DNA from: Strigamia acuminata
Lineage: Eukaryota > Arthropoda > Chilopoda > Geophilomorpha > Linotaeniidae
DNA: 64,000 nucleotides
Direction: 5' to 3'
NCBI GenBank assembly: GCA_949358305.1
Contig: OX442315.1
Span: 22,222,427 to 22,286,426 of the forward strand
Shown here: positions 1 through 10,774 of the stretch, piece by piece
Layout of the letters: every line of letters begins with the position of its first letter
How positions within the stretch are numbered: the stretch's first letter is position 1
Program-made: the position numbers and the translations under genes
Notes under the pieces: model-generated
Databases searched by the model: none
Seen by the model: only the letters and a program-made list of their open reading frames with translations
Told to the model about the DNA's origin: nothing

Positions 1-16
1 AAATTTAATTTCTTAC

Positions 17-1060
17 CAAATTAATTAACGGTCCACCTGAATTTCCTACCTAAAGATTAGACACAATCAGTTTTAACTGTTTGATTATGTAATTATTAAA
101 TATTTTACATTAATAGATGCATCTGTTTGGATGTATTCCATGTTTTTATGCCGGAGCCCTAACTCCTTGCTCTCCCTGTGCACTGTGCTTATCACGCCTG
201 AAGTTATTGTATTACTGAGGGACAAAGGACTTCCCATCGCAACAACCCATTCACCAGGCCTCACTTTCGACGACGCACCGAGTTTCATAACGGGACAATT
301 TTTCTGTTAAAAAAAATTTGATAGTTATAAATTTGTTAACAGTTCGGTCATTACGCCACGTACACATTGTATCCTCACTGTAGCCAAGTCGGAAACTGAA
401 TCGATGTCTTCAACAAGACCGTTAAAAACACGTCCATCGTGCAATTTAACAATGACGGATGATCTGTTTGCAACAACGTGAGCATTAGTGAGAATTAAAC
501 CATCTTCGCGCACGATAAATCCAGATCCATTGGAAACTGGGATCAAACTGCCGGTAAATGGATGCCTAAATCACGAAAATAAAGAAAATAAAGGTTTAAA
601 AAAAAGAGTAAATTTTAAATTTTCATTATCACCTGCCCATAATCTCCAAATAAACTACAGATGGGGCTGTTTTTTCGACAATATCTGCGATGAAATTAAA
701 CTGTTCAGATCGGCGTAAAGGCACGGAAGGAACTATTTCTTCAATGTTTATTTTTTCAGGTTCGATTGGTTTAGCAGCCGCAACGCGAAATAAAGATTTG
801 TTTTTCATTTGATATCCGAGCCACAGTGCCGAGGTAGCTAGGCCGAAAATGCCGAGTTTTTTCCATTTTTGGTTATGATTACTTTTTACTTGAAGATTTG
901 AAATGTTTCGGTTCCATTTGGAAAATATAACTTGTGCAGGATGATTGTTGAATAGTTTAGACGAAGTGTTATACGGTATAAGGTGATTTAAAGATGATGA
1001 AAATAATTTACGAGTATGCGATAGCGCCATCTTGAATGCATGCTCGTTCAATGAGCTCAT
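17..1060 (-). CDS. HTRA2: HtrA2/Omi-like mitochondrial serine protease, 5' part (cut by window start)
   Basis: Trypsin-like protease of the mitochondrial intermembrane space, acting in protein quality control and, when released, in apoptosis. Four exons are visible on the minus strand: 1060-633, 565-364, 303-109 and 49-17; the rest, including the PDZ domain, lies beyond base 1. The N-terminus is basic and Ser-rich, as in a mitochondrial presequence, followed by a single hydrophobic segment at about residues 68-86. The protease domain shows the catalytic His in TNAHVV, the Asp in [11 protein letters not shown] and the Ser in GNSGGPL, and [10 protein letters not shown] matches the family strongly. 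The first Met is at 1060; a second at residue 11 has an A at -3 and a G at +4 and could be the real start. Introns are short. It is divergent from the RNF4-like gene, with 650 bp between the start codons. Family identity is nearly certain; the one-to-one HTRA2 assignment rests on the presequence plus membrane anchor. Confidence 0.9.
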
Positions 1061-1710
1061 AGCAGGTTGAGACTGTGACGTATTTTTGTATTTATTTGTA
1101 TTTCTACAATTTTAAATTTGTTTCCAAGGTGGTCCTATGCAATTACATCATAATGTTGTTGTTACATTTTTTTTTTAAATTATTTAAAATTTTTATCTAA
1201 TACTTTTATTTGAAAGGAAATAATAAAAATAAAAATGATTTTTAGCAAAAATATATTGTTCCAGCAGTTGGATCCTTTGATCTAGAAGTAGATCCGAGTT
1301 GATCTTTTCAAAATAAACGGTTTCATCGGATTTGAGATTTGCAAATCAATTATAAATCTCACCACAAACTTGAGACGTTAAAAATTAATTTCCCAATTTG
1401 AAATACTACCGTAGAATAAAAAAATAATAGTGTGAATTACGAATCCCCTAAAAACGTAATCAAATTAAGCATCTCAAAGATTTAGGATCTCGTCTGCTAT
1501 AAAATATGATTTTATCCCAGAATGCAAAGCAGTTTCCTGTCTGCAGTGTCCGTTGCGAGATCTGATAGCAGTGGTCGGTGTTTTCCCTGTCTTGTCAATT
1601 GTTTACAGCTTGGGTCGCCATTCATTGATCCAAGTGTTGTTGTTTCGGTTAGAAATTCCTTCGATATTAATATTTCGTCGTCCATTGGATAGGAAAATTT
1701 GAACAATAAA
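1061..1710. promoter_or_regulatory. Divergent intergenic region between HtrA2 and the RNF4-like gene
   Basis: This 650-bp AT-rich gap separates two start codons pointing away from each other, so it must hold the promoters and 5' leaders of both genes. I see no TATA box at a convincing distance and no repeat. The open frame on the minus strand at 1796-1512 overlaps the RNF4 start region and looks spurious. Confidence 0.5.
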
Positions 1711-2850
1711 ATGTCGAGTACCACGAACGTAAGTTTATTAGGTTTAATAAGTATAATCTTTGTAGGCACGTCGTATGCACAACCAGACATGTCCAAGGGC
1801 TAACAGATCAAGGACAAATTAAACATTTTTTGCGCCTCGCAACCAGCGGTTTTACCTATTCGGAATGATTAAATTCGTCGAAAAAAAATCCATATCCACC
1901 TTAAAATTTACGTTAACATTTTGTTTTGTTATTTCAGAAATCGACGACAAGAAAACGTGGAACTGTCACTGCAGGAACTGCAAAACGCAGTGCCACTGAA
2001 ACTACAAAACGTGTAACATCTGCATCTGCGAAACGTACCAGTAGTGGAACTACAAGACGTAGCTCCAGACAAGCTGAAGCTGGTATAAAATAAAAAAAAC
2101 AAGTTTAGTGGTGATTTTATTTTTATTTTTTAAATTATCGTATTTGATTTTCGTTTTCCTATAGTGAACGATAGTTCTAATTGCATCGATTTAACCTGTG
2201 AGTGCGATGATGAAATTGTTGACCTAACGAATGTTGACATGACTCCAATTGTAAATTTATTTATATTATATTATTATATTATATGAATTTAATATTTTTT
2301 TTTGTAATATTTTTCAGAGTCTGACTTACCAATCAACAGTTCGTTCCAGGCGCCGTCGTAGTCCCAGGGTAGAATTGATATCGGTGCCATCAGAATCATC
2401 TATCGAGCCTCTAAGCATCTGTTTACTCGATGATTGCGAGCATTGCGATGGGAGTGTGTCACCAGAGTTACCCGAAATTGATTTTGGCCAATATTCTAGG
2501 TATATTCACTGAATAATATGACCGTTTTTTTTATAAATAATCTCTTTACTGTGATACAAATAGCAAAGAACCAGAGCCTGCTAGAGAAAGCGTCAATAAT
2601 CGAGTGATATCGTGTCCGATTTGTTTTGATAATGACCAAGAGGTAGTATTTTATATTTTTATTCACCCAAGTTTATATATACTTTATATGTTTCTTTTAG
2701 ATCGCAAAAAGTGGCAATCACTTGATGTCAACAACATGCGGCCACATATTTTGTAAAAATTGCATTTCTGAATCGATTCAAAAAAATCGCTGTTGTCCAA
2801 CGTGTAGGAAACGACTCACTGCTCGTCAAATTCATCAAATATTTTTATAA
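1711..2850 (+). CDS. RNF4-like SUMO-targeted E3 ubiquitin ligase (RING finger, three SIMs)
   Basis: Predicted 219-residue protein of the RNF4/degringolade type, which ubiquitinates poly-SUMOylated nuclear proteins. Six coding exons: 1711-1728, 1938-2082, 2165-2250, 2318-2499, 2564-2642 and 2701-2850; frame is kept across every junction. Residues 7-54 are rich in Ser, Thr, Arg and Lys. Hydrophobic-acidic SUMO-interaction motifs follow: CIDLT (61-65), EIVDLT (71-76) and VELISV (101-106), with a basic RSRRRRSPR stretch between the second and third. A C3HC4 RING is formed by Cys161, Cys164, Cys183, His185, Cys188, Cys191, Cys202 and Cys205. The C-terminus RQIHQIFL resembles the short aromatic tail used by RNF4 for dimerisation and E2 activation. 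The first exon encodes only six residues. A poly(A) signal follows directly at 2852. SIMs plus a C-terminal RING make the class assignment firm; the exact orthologue is an inference. Confidence 0.88.
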
Positions 2851-2851
2851 C

Positions 2852-2857
2852 AATAAA
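2852..2857 (+). terminator. Poly(A) signal of the RNF4-like gene
   Basis: AATAAA starts two bases after the stop codon, which gives an unusually short 3' UTR. A second AATAAA is present about 140 bases downstream (near 2997) and could be used instead. Confidence 0.5.
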
Positions 2858-3180
2858 ATTATCGTGTCGCGGATGAAATTTATTGGATAATTCTGTCGGA
2901 TTTAGTTAAAACGGGTTTTAGTTATTTTTTTGTTTTAATCAATCTTGTTAACTTAAGAGAATTTAGTATCTGAAGAAAAAGATTTATCATTTAAAAATAA
3001 AATTCTTTTCATTTGTATGTATATTCCTAATAAAAAGCTTCTTTTTTTTTTTACTGATTGCTTGAAAAAATATAATCATTTGCAGTTTGAATTTGAAAAC
3101 TGTCACGTGCTGTACTACATCACCGAGTGTCGATCCGTCTTGACCTCTCTTGGCGGTTCTAGAAACTAAACTAAACGAAA
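2858..3180. promoter_or_regulatory. Spacer and SRP72 promoter region
   Basis: This 320-bp spacer lies between the RNF4-like stop and the SRP72 start. It holds a CACGTG E-box at 3104-3109 within about 80 bp of the SRP72 start codon, and little else that I can recognise. The next gene is on the same strand, so SRP72 has its own promoter here. Confidence 0.4.
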
Positions 3181-6100
3181 ATGGCTGCTTCCACGACTGC
3201 TAGTAATTTGTTCGTTGAGTTAGCTCGTCTTGGCCAGAGTGGAGAATGGGAAAAGGGATTAAAAACCGCAAACAAAAGTATGTAATTTTTGTGAGCAGAC
3301 TTTTGATGTGCATATATCATAAAATAAATAATTAAGTTCGGTGAACATTCAATTACCGATTGGCATATGTATATCTCACGACACGTGACCTTGTTTTAAA
3401 CGGAGTTAGGATTTACACATTTACGTGAATCATTTGATCTAATCCATTTTATTTTTACAGTTCTTCACGAAATTCCAGATGATATAAAAGCATTTCATGC
3501 AAAAATTGTATGTTTTATTCAACTGTCTCAATTTCAAGAAGGAATAAATGCAATTGATAAAAATCCGAAGTTCTCGATGTAAGTTCGCATAATTTGTCGT
3601 TGAATTTAGATCGAGGTGAACAGCTAATCATATTTTTTTTTTTTTTTAAATAGTGATCTAATTTTTGAAAAAGCTTACTGCTTGTATCGGTTGAATAAAG
3701 TGAGAGAGGCTTTGCTACTTTTACAAACTGTTCCAAGTCCATCAGCAAAAATTAAAGAATTAAAGGCGCAAGTTGTAAGTTAAAAATCATAAATACAGAA
3801 ACTGTAATGATTATTTTCTTATGTTTAATTAGCTATATCGATTAGAAAAGTACGACGAATGTTTTGAGGCGTATAGAGATTTAATTAAAACTTCTCAAGT
3901 AAGTGGTTGAGTGCAAAATGTAAAAATTGATTATTTTATTTTATTAAAATTGTGATATTTATTTATTTATTTATTCAGGATGATTACGAAGACGAAAGAG
4001 AGACGAATTTAGCAGCAGTTATCAGTAATTTACACGCATCTGGCAAAAAGGTTGTTTATATAAAACAAAATAATTATCAGTTGCTTTAAAAATATTAACG
4101 TTAGTTGAGGTAATATTTGATTTGATTTGGGATTTCAGTCAAAGGATATTCCTCAAATTCGAGATCACATGTTTGAGTTGTGTTACAATGCTGCTTGTGC
4201 TTTAATAATACAAGGAAAGTTTAAAGAAGCAAGTGATAAACTAAAACGAGCTGAAGGTAATTTTTATTCTTAAAAAAAATTATTATTTAGAATCAAATTC
4301 AATTTATTTTATTTAAAAATAACCAGAATTATGCCGTAAAAGTTTGGAAGAAGACGATGCAACTGAAGAAGAGATTGAGAGTGAATTGGCAATAATTCGA
4401 GTTCAGCTTGGATATGTGAACCAAATGCAAAACAACAATGAACTGGCACTTAAATTATACAACATGGTGGTGAAACACAAGTAAGTATTTTATTTCCATT
4501 CAAATAGATGAATTCTAATGACTATGTATATAATTTTAAGAGTTTCCGACAACGGCCTTGTAGCAGTCGCTTCCAATAACATTGTATCGATTAATAAAGA
4601 TCAAAATGTATTTGATTCGAAGAAACGAATCAAATCAGCAACGATGGAAGGCATGGAATTTAAATTAACGAGTCAACAGCAAAGGCAGATAGCAATTAAC
4701 GCGTGCCTATTACTCATGCATACCAATCAGGTAAATTATTTAAACTCTACACAACCAACTCATCAATTGATTGATTTTTAGCTTGATCAATGTCGAAACC
4801 AACTTAAAAAACTGCAAAACAAATATCCCGAGTGTCCAGACGTCGTGCTTCTGCTAGCGGCTTTATATTGCAGGGAAAAACAAGTGAATAAAGCCATTGA
4901 CGTTCTTCAAGAGTTTGCGGAAGATCATCCAGTGACCGTGTTGAATATTAAATTGACTCAAGCGCAGTTGCTTTTAACCCAAGGACATGTAAATCAAGCG
5001 TGCGAAGTTTTACGTTCGTTGGACGATACGAGTTTTAGACCGGGCTTGGTTAGTTTTGAGAGTGGTTTTATTTTTTTAATATTGTTAAATTGATAAATTG
5101 TTGTTGTTAAATAGGTGTCAGCGTTAGTAACGTTGTACATGTCTATGGAGGACAAAGAATCGGCGACTAAAGTGTTGAACGAAGCAGTTGAATGGTATAA
5201 GATAAATTCGGTAGGTTATTTCACTCGATTGAGCATTGTATGTGAATTGATTGAAGCAGAATGTAATTAGAAAATGCAATGTTGCAGTTATAAGTAGCCT
5301 CATTATGCTTTTTATTTGTTCCGTAATGCTTTAACAAGGGGGAAGTTGGAAGCAGTTGTATGGAAAATGACGTTAATTCAACTAAAAGCTCAATTCCTTT
5401 TTTCATGTAGCCGAAGGCACGTGAGTTAATGGTATTACGGCACGAGGGTGCAAATTTTCATCTGAAAAATAATCAGATTGCAATGGCAGTTCAGTATTTG
5501 GAAGAATTGCGCAGGTGATTTAGTAGGAAAAATATATTAAATGTGCAAGTGTTTAATTTTTAAATTTTTATTTTATTTTGTCTAGAGTTAAACCGAAAGA
5601 TATGAAAACGTTAGCTCATTTAATTACTGCATATTCGCAGATAAATCCACAGAAAGCACAAGAGTATCCTTGAGAAAAGCAAGAAGAATGATTAATTTTT
5701 GTAAAATGTTGACAGGAAAAAATACAAATTTGTGTCAGCATGGTTTTGTCAGCTAATTTTCTTCCTTAATAACATTTGTGTTCAGCATCAGCAGAGAATT
5801 GCCACCTGTCAACGAAGTGTCACAAAGCATTGATGTTGACAGTTTGGAAACAAGCAGTTGGATTTTAGGGGCAAAATACGTCAAGAAAGTTGGCAAAACA
5901 GAACCATCACCTGCCAGTGGTAAAAGGTAAAAATCAGAAAGATGTAGAAGAAAGAAATGAAGCAATTTTGCGTGTACAGCGGTATTTGCAAGGTTCTAGC
6001 TGATTGAATTGGGGGTAGAAAAAAATCAATTATTCAATGCAGTTAAACAAAATTGGTCGTAATTTAATGGAGATGATGTTATGTATGAAATGGTAGTTAA

Positions 6101-9100
6101 TCATGTTTGATACATGTTAAGATTAGAATATATTTTCTAATCCAGTGAACTGAGGACGAAAGTTTTGTAGATAATAAATCAGCTTAGTATAATTTGTTTT
6201 AGGATGATTGGGCAGCGCCGGGTTAGCGGATTTATCGTATTGATTTTGAACCGAACTTGTTTATTCGTGCCACAAGAATGAATCCTGCATACACAACCTC
6301 ATCCATTATAAGTTTTAAATTAGTTTAATCATCTAGGAATACTTTTCACGTAGTTCTATGAATAAGTGATGTTGGAATGAGGGCGGAAGCCGAGCGAGTG
6401 ATTGGTTTAATACGTTTTGCTTAATTGCGTTTCTCGTTTCTCGCTTAATTTATGCTCGAGATGACAATAAGAAAAAGATCTCGGGTTATTTTTTTTTTTA
6501 TTTTTTTTTAAATTATTTTCTCGTTTTGATTTTATTATTAAAAAATTCTATTTTTAGTGGAAAGGTGAATGAAGTAATAGCTAAAAAGAAGAGGAAGAAG
6601 AAGAAAGGTGTGGTTTTAATTAGAAAAATAATAATTGCAAAGGTTGGAGAGAATTGTTTGTATAAAATTGTTTTTAAAGGGAAACTACCGAAGAGTTACG
6701 ATTCATCGGTTGATCCTGATCCAGAAAGATGGGTTCCTAGAAGAGAAAGATCAACTTATAAAAAACGAAAGGATAAAAGAGGAGCGGCAGTCGGTAGGTG
6801 TTTGATTTTTACTTATTTACATAAATGTACGCACTGCGCTGGATAAATGATACGTTCCTGAACACACGTTTCTCGGTTATCGAAGAAATGTAAAATGCCA
6901 GTTAGTATGAATATAATGATGTCTACAAAATCATTATTTCACGCCGAGAGAAACGGGAAGTTTTTAGAACACCTTATAAAAAGAGTTTGCATAGCGATAG
7001 CATATTTGAGCTCTGAGAGCGAGTGTGAAAATATTTTTGCCCACTCAAAGATCTTAGACCGTTTTTGGTGTCCATTCCTTTTGTAGAAACATGAAAAACC
7101 ATACAAACAGAAACTGTGAACGCACATAAGTGTAAAAACATTTAAATTTTGGTGGTGCTAATCTTCAGATGCGAGTGCTTAGGGTTGAAATCCGGTACAA
7201 GAACGCAAACAGTCAGGAAGAGCACGTGCAACGGATAAGGGAACAAGTGCTCTTTTTTCTTCTAGTTTTACCCCTCGTTAGTGCGGTTTCATTTTTAATT
7301 GGTGCCTAAAATCCTTTTGTAAATCTCAATTTAACTCCTAATTTATTTTTGTAAATCTCAATTTAACTCCTAATTTATTTTTGTAAATCTCAATTTAACT
7401 CCTAATTTATTTTTGTAAATCTCAATTTAACTCCTAATTTTTTTTTGTAAATCTCAATTTAAATCTTAAAATCCTTTGTAAATCTCAATTTAAATCCTAA
7501 CATCTTTTGTAAATTTCAATAGAAATCCTAAAATCTGTTGTAAATTTCAATTTAAATCCTAAAATTCTTTGTAAATCTCAACAGAAATTTTAAAAATTCC
7601 TAAAATTCTATGCAAATCTCAATTTTTTTCCAAAATCTTTTGTAAATCTCAATTTAAATTTTACAAATTTCTAAAACCCATAACAAATCCATCAAATACG
7701 AATCAAACTTCGTAATTTTTCAAATTACTAGTTCCTATGGTAATATTTTCCAACTGAAAATCGACCGACGTCGGAAAAATCGACCAAAGCCTGAAATCTA
7801 GAAAATGTGCGGTTAAATTGACTTTTCTGCTTTTTGTAAATAATGCGACGGAACTCGTAATCTCTCATCCAACTAACCATTAACAGTTTATCACGCACGT
7901 CAACAAACATGGCAAACATACAGAAAACTGTTGAAAACGAAACCCTGTTGTTGACTCAATAAAATATGGCATCAATTCTATCCAAATGTGCACGACATGA
8001 CCTTCTCGTAATTCAGCAGTCTGAAATTGCATTTTTTCCTTACAGTAGCTGGCACATTTCATCCTCTTTCACCTTCTTTTTTTCCTTCCCCATCTTCAAC
8101 CCCGCATTCCAATCCTTTTTTTTTAATCTGACATTTTTTTGAAATACCTTCTCGAACTTTTATCCACTTTCAATCGAAGAAAATAAAAATGTCTTTTATT
8201 TTACTGCACCAAGTAGTTAGACTCGATGCTTCCATCGCAATCTTTTCTGCTAGCGCTGTTGCTTTCTTTCTCCTTTCATCCCTCACGGCTCATCAGCTTC
8301 ACGCTTTCTCGAGATGATGGCCCGAGTATTTTTCTAGTAATGGAAAGCATTGTACCGCCTCTCAAATCAAACTGTGAGCGGCAACAGAGTCGTAAGAACC
8401 CGGCTCAACAACGTTGTCATTAGCGGAGGGGAAATAAATGTAAAAATCACGCGTCATTTGACGTTGTGCAGCATGAAATTCCTTCATTTTCTCTATAACG
8501 GCATATTTCAGCCACATTTTGTCGGAATGGACTGACCGACATGACAACCGAATCAGTGGGATAATTTGCTGACCCGGATGAACTATCTGGTGACAGCACG
8601 TGGTCTGCTTCGCTCGTTGATAAAAATGCAGTTGTGGAATTGCTTCAAACTGACATTAAATTGACCGATGTCATTTTTGGGAGTTTTTATTAAAGTTAGG
8701 TACATTTTTTTTACAATTTATGATATATGTCATTTTGATGCTATAGGAACGATGCGCTCATGCTGATCACCTATTGCTGGGAATCCCAATTGGTTTACTT
8801 TATCCTTGTCTGATTTCTATGGCAAGAACGTCTGCCAGCTGTCTCTAACTGGGTTTTAGACGGATGGTTTTCCCAGTTGTAGTTGCAGATGCAAGGTTGA
8901 GTTTTCAAGAAAGTCGTCCTACCGTGCGTGGCTTAATATCCTAGACAGCCAATCTTCCTTTGGGGTCGTGACCGTGTGAAGTTGACAAAAAAATGAATTC
9001 TAAAGGGGAATGGTGTTGAAACAACTGGTTTGGCGAGGGCTGGTTAATAAAATGATTTGTCATTTTAACGGTTAGTTTTTCTACCCGCATTCATAAACAG

Positions 9101-10566
9101 CTTATTTAAACTGCTTGTCTCAATGTGACTTCAAAAATGGCGGCCGATTTAGTCGTTTTCAGTGGCACTGGGCATGCGCATCACATTTAAGCAACGGCAG
9201 GTTAGACGTGAGTTTATGAATGCGTCTACTATCTTTTTTTATGGTTTAAAAAACGATTCGGTTCGTGACTTCTAGGAATCCGACCCGAATTGTTTTTTCA
9301 ACCATAAAAAATGGTATGGGGGGATAGCCATTGAATTTAAAATGGTGTTAGTTTGGGGTTTAGGGTTTAGGGACACTGGCTGAAAGTGGTCATGAAGCAG
9401 GGACCTGCTAAGCATGATTACCCAGTAGATAATAAAAATCGAAAACCAGGTTGTTGTACAGTATGATTAACTGTCTGGCTACCAGATGAACATGTCGGCT
9501 ATCATAAAATAATGGATAGGTATGTTGATTTTGTTTACCGAGTAAAAATCATTCGTAAGAATGGTAATTTTTAAAATTTTAATTTTAATTCGTATTTACC
9601 GTCTGTTCTTAAATTGTTTGTCCGGAAATTCGAAACGAGCCTCGTTTTCGTATTCCATGTGAAATTGTATGATGGCTGACAAATTTAATTTTAAATTAGC
9701 GTCACTTCTTTTATTTATCTTTTGGTTATGTTTGATATAAAATTAAGCAAGGAAGGTCTTCCTTATGACCAAAGTAAACTTGTCGCGAGTGTAGGGCAAA
9801 ATTTAATTTTTCACAATGACTGTCAGTCAGAGAAGCAAGCAGTCGAGAGTTTACGCTCGAGAGAGTTTCCTGTCACAGATGGTAAAGTCTAAGCCTAAAC
9901 ATTGAGAAGATTTAGTAGAAGAGATGGAGGGTGTGGAGCTTAGCAAATCTTTATTTAAACTTAGTGTCAAGACGTGCACATATCACACAACCAGTGTAAA
10001 GCGAAGCACATTTCAACCGTTTTGGAGGCAATTTGAATTCATTAGCCGCCTCATAGCATGCAGAACGATGCACGATTATGTGCAATCGCGCTTTTATTTT
10101 CAATTCCACAAAATTGTTTTATCTCAAATTTTATCTTTGTCTGCACGTGTTGTAACCGCTACATAGGTTTTTATCTAGTACGTGGCGAGTTTCTTTAAAT
10201 TTAATTTTGGCTGACGTTCTTTTTTTTTTTTTTTTTTTCTATTTTCCGTTTTGTAGGCAGAGGGACACAAGGGGCAACTACTGGCGCCAGCGATATGTAA
10301 GTTTAACTACTTGGTGACACTTTCCAAGCTGCGGCGAGCCTTGTGGGAATATTGGATTAATGTCGTAATCAATTTTTTTTAGGGATGCAAGCAAGCTAAC
10401 TTCGTCTTGCGCTAATTCGCCACGCGGGGGCGTATCTAATTCAACTTCTCCGTCTGTGTCGTCTCCCAACGCTGCTGCTGCTGCTGCTGCGGCGGCGCAA
10501 GGACCGAGGCAACAAAGACCTTCGGCCGGTCAGAAGAAAAAGAAAAAGAAGGGGGGAAAATGGTGA
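3181..10566 (+). CDS. SRP72: Signal recognition particle 72 kDa subunit (SRP72)
   Basis: Complete 669-residue SRP72, close to the length of the human protein (about 670). It binds SRP68 and 7S RNA in the particle that targets secretory proteins to the ER. Seventeen coding exons: 3181-3277, 3461-3578, 3654-3774, 3833-3898, 3979-4050, 4139-4256, 4327-4480, 4541-4730, 4782-5048, 5115-5210, 5411-5514, 5586-5663, 5786-5926, 6558-6607, 6680-6793, 10257-10296 and 10383-10566. Phases match at every junction. Residues 1 to about 480 form TPR-like helical repeats. A Lys/Arg-rich stretch precedes KLPKSYDSSVDPDPERW (559-575), which contains the PDPERW signature of the SRP RNA-binding region. The C-terminus has a nine-alanine run (639-647, encoded by six GCT then three GCG) and a final KKKKKKGGKW. 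The 3.46-kb intron 15 is far longer than the others and holds repeats. An AATAAA lies 40 bp after the stop. Confidence 0.95.
5927..6557 (+). other. SRP72 intron 13
   Basis: A 631-bp intron with an AT-rich body. It holds no open frame with splice support and no repeat that I can recognise. It ends in a T-rich tract and TAG. Confidence 0.6.
7313..7690. repeat. Minisatellite with 32-bp unit
   Basis: The first four or so copies of a unit starting TTTTGTAAATCTCAATTTAA are nearly identical at a 32-bp period. Further copies to the right lose or gain a few bases and diverge step by step, so one end is young and the other decayed. It lies inside SRP72 intron 15. Confidence 0.9.
9086..9224. mobile_element. 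MITE-like element with 13-bp perfect terminal inverted repeats
   Basis: CGCATTCATAAAC at 9086-9098 is the exact reverse complement of GTTTATGAATGCG at 9212-9224. TCTAC occurs on both outer sides (with one extra C on the left), a possible target-site duplication. There is no coding capacity, so it would be non-autonomous. The core around ACTTCAAAAATGGCG recurs at 13386-13450, so this is a dispersed family. I cannot assign the superfamily. Confidence 0.65.
9235..9311. repeat. Short hairpin element, 31-bp arms
   Basis: Arms at 9235-9265 and 9281-9311 are inverted copies with three mismatches, separated by a 15-base loop. The structure sits ten bases after the 139-bp element in SRP72 intron 15. 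It may be a very short MITE or a separate fold-back. Confidence 0.6.
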
Positions 10567-10605
10567 AATGTAAACGCTTGACTGGAAATAGTATTCGTAC
10601 TGAAA

Positions 10606-10611
10606 AATAAA
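10606..10611 (+). terminator. Poly(A) signal of SRP72
   Basis: AATAAA lies 40 bases after the SRP72 stop codon, with a T-rich downstream stretch. Confidence 0.7.
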
Positions 10612-10666
10612 AAATTTATACCTGGTGATTGTTTAATTTTTTTTTTACATTTTTTTTCTCCGGGTT

Positions 10667-10774
10667 TACCGTATTTCTTCGATTCTAAGACGCACATTTT
10701 TCCTCATGTAAACATTTCTTTAAACGGAGTGTGTCTTACAATTGATGGCGTCTTAGAATCGAAGAAATAGGGTA
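10667..10774. mobile_element. 108-bp MITE with 27-bp terminal inverted repeats
   Basis: TACCGTATTTCTTCGATTCT and the following seven bases (10667-10693) match the reverse complement of 10748-10774 with one mismatch. The interior is only 54 bp and non-coding. It lies 56 bp past the SRP72 poly(A) signal. The terminal sequence is typical of non-autonomous DNA transposons; I cannot name the family. Confidence 0.75.

Larger units (their letters stand above)
6794..10256 (+). other. Large repeat-bearing intron 15 of SRP72
   Basis: This 3.46-kb intron separates the exon coding for the PDPERW motif from two short C-terminal exons. It contains a 32-bp minisatellite (7313-7690), a 139-bp element with terminal inverted repeats (9086-9224) and a 77-bp hairpin (9235-9311). 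Open frames inside it, such as 6895-7086 and 9924-10166, lack splice signals and recognisable domains. Confidence 0.8.

Noticed and set aside
6895-7127. Overlapping 62-63-codon frames on both strands
   Set aside because: Inside SRP72 intron 15, no splice support, no recognisable domain.
7313-7690. Regularly repeated 32-bp units that could suggest a CRISPR array
   Set aside because: Units abut without unique spacers, drift gradually, and lie in a eukaryotic intron; this is a minisatellite.
9357-9372. GGTTTAGGGTTTAGGG, like a plant-type telomere repeat
   Set aside because: Only two units, internal to an SRP72 intron, and not the arthropod TTAGG type; most likely chance.
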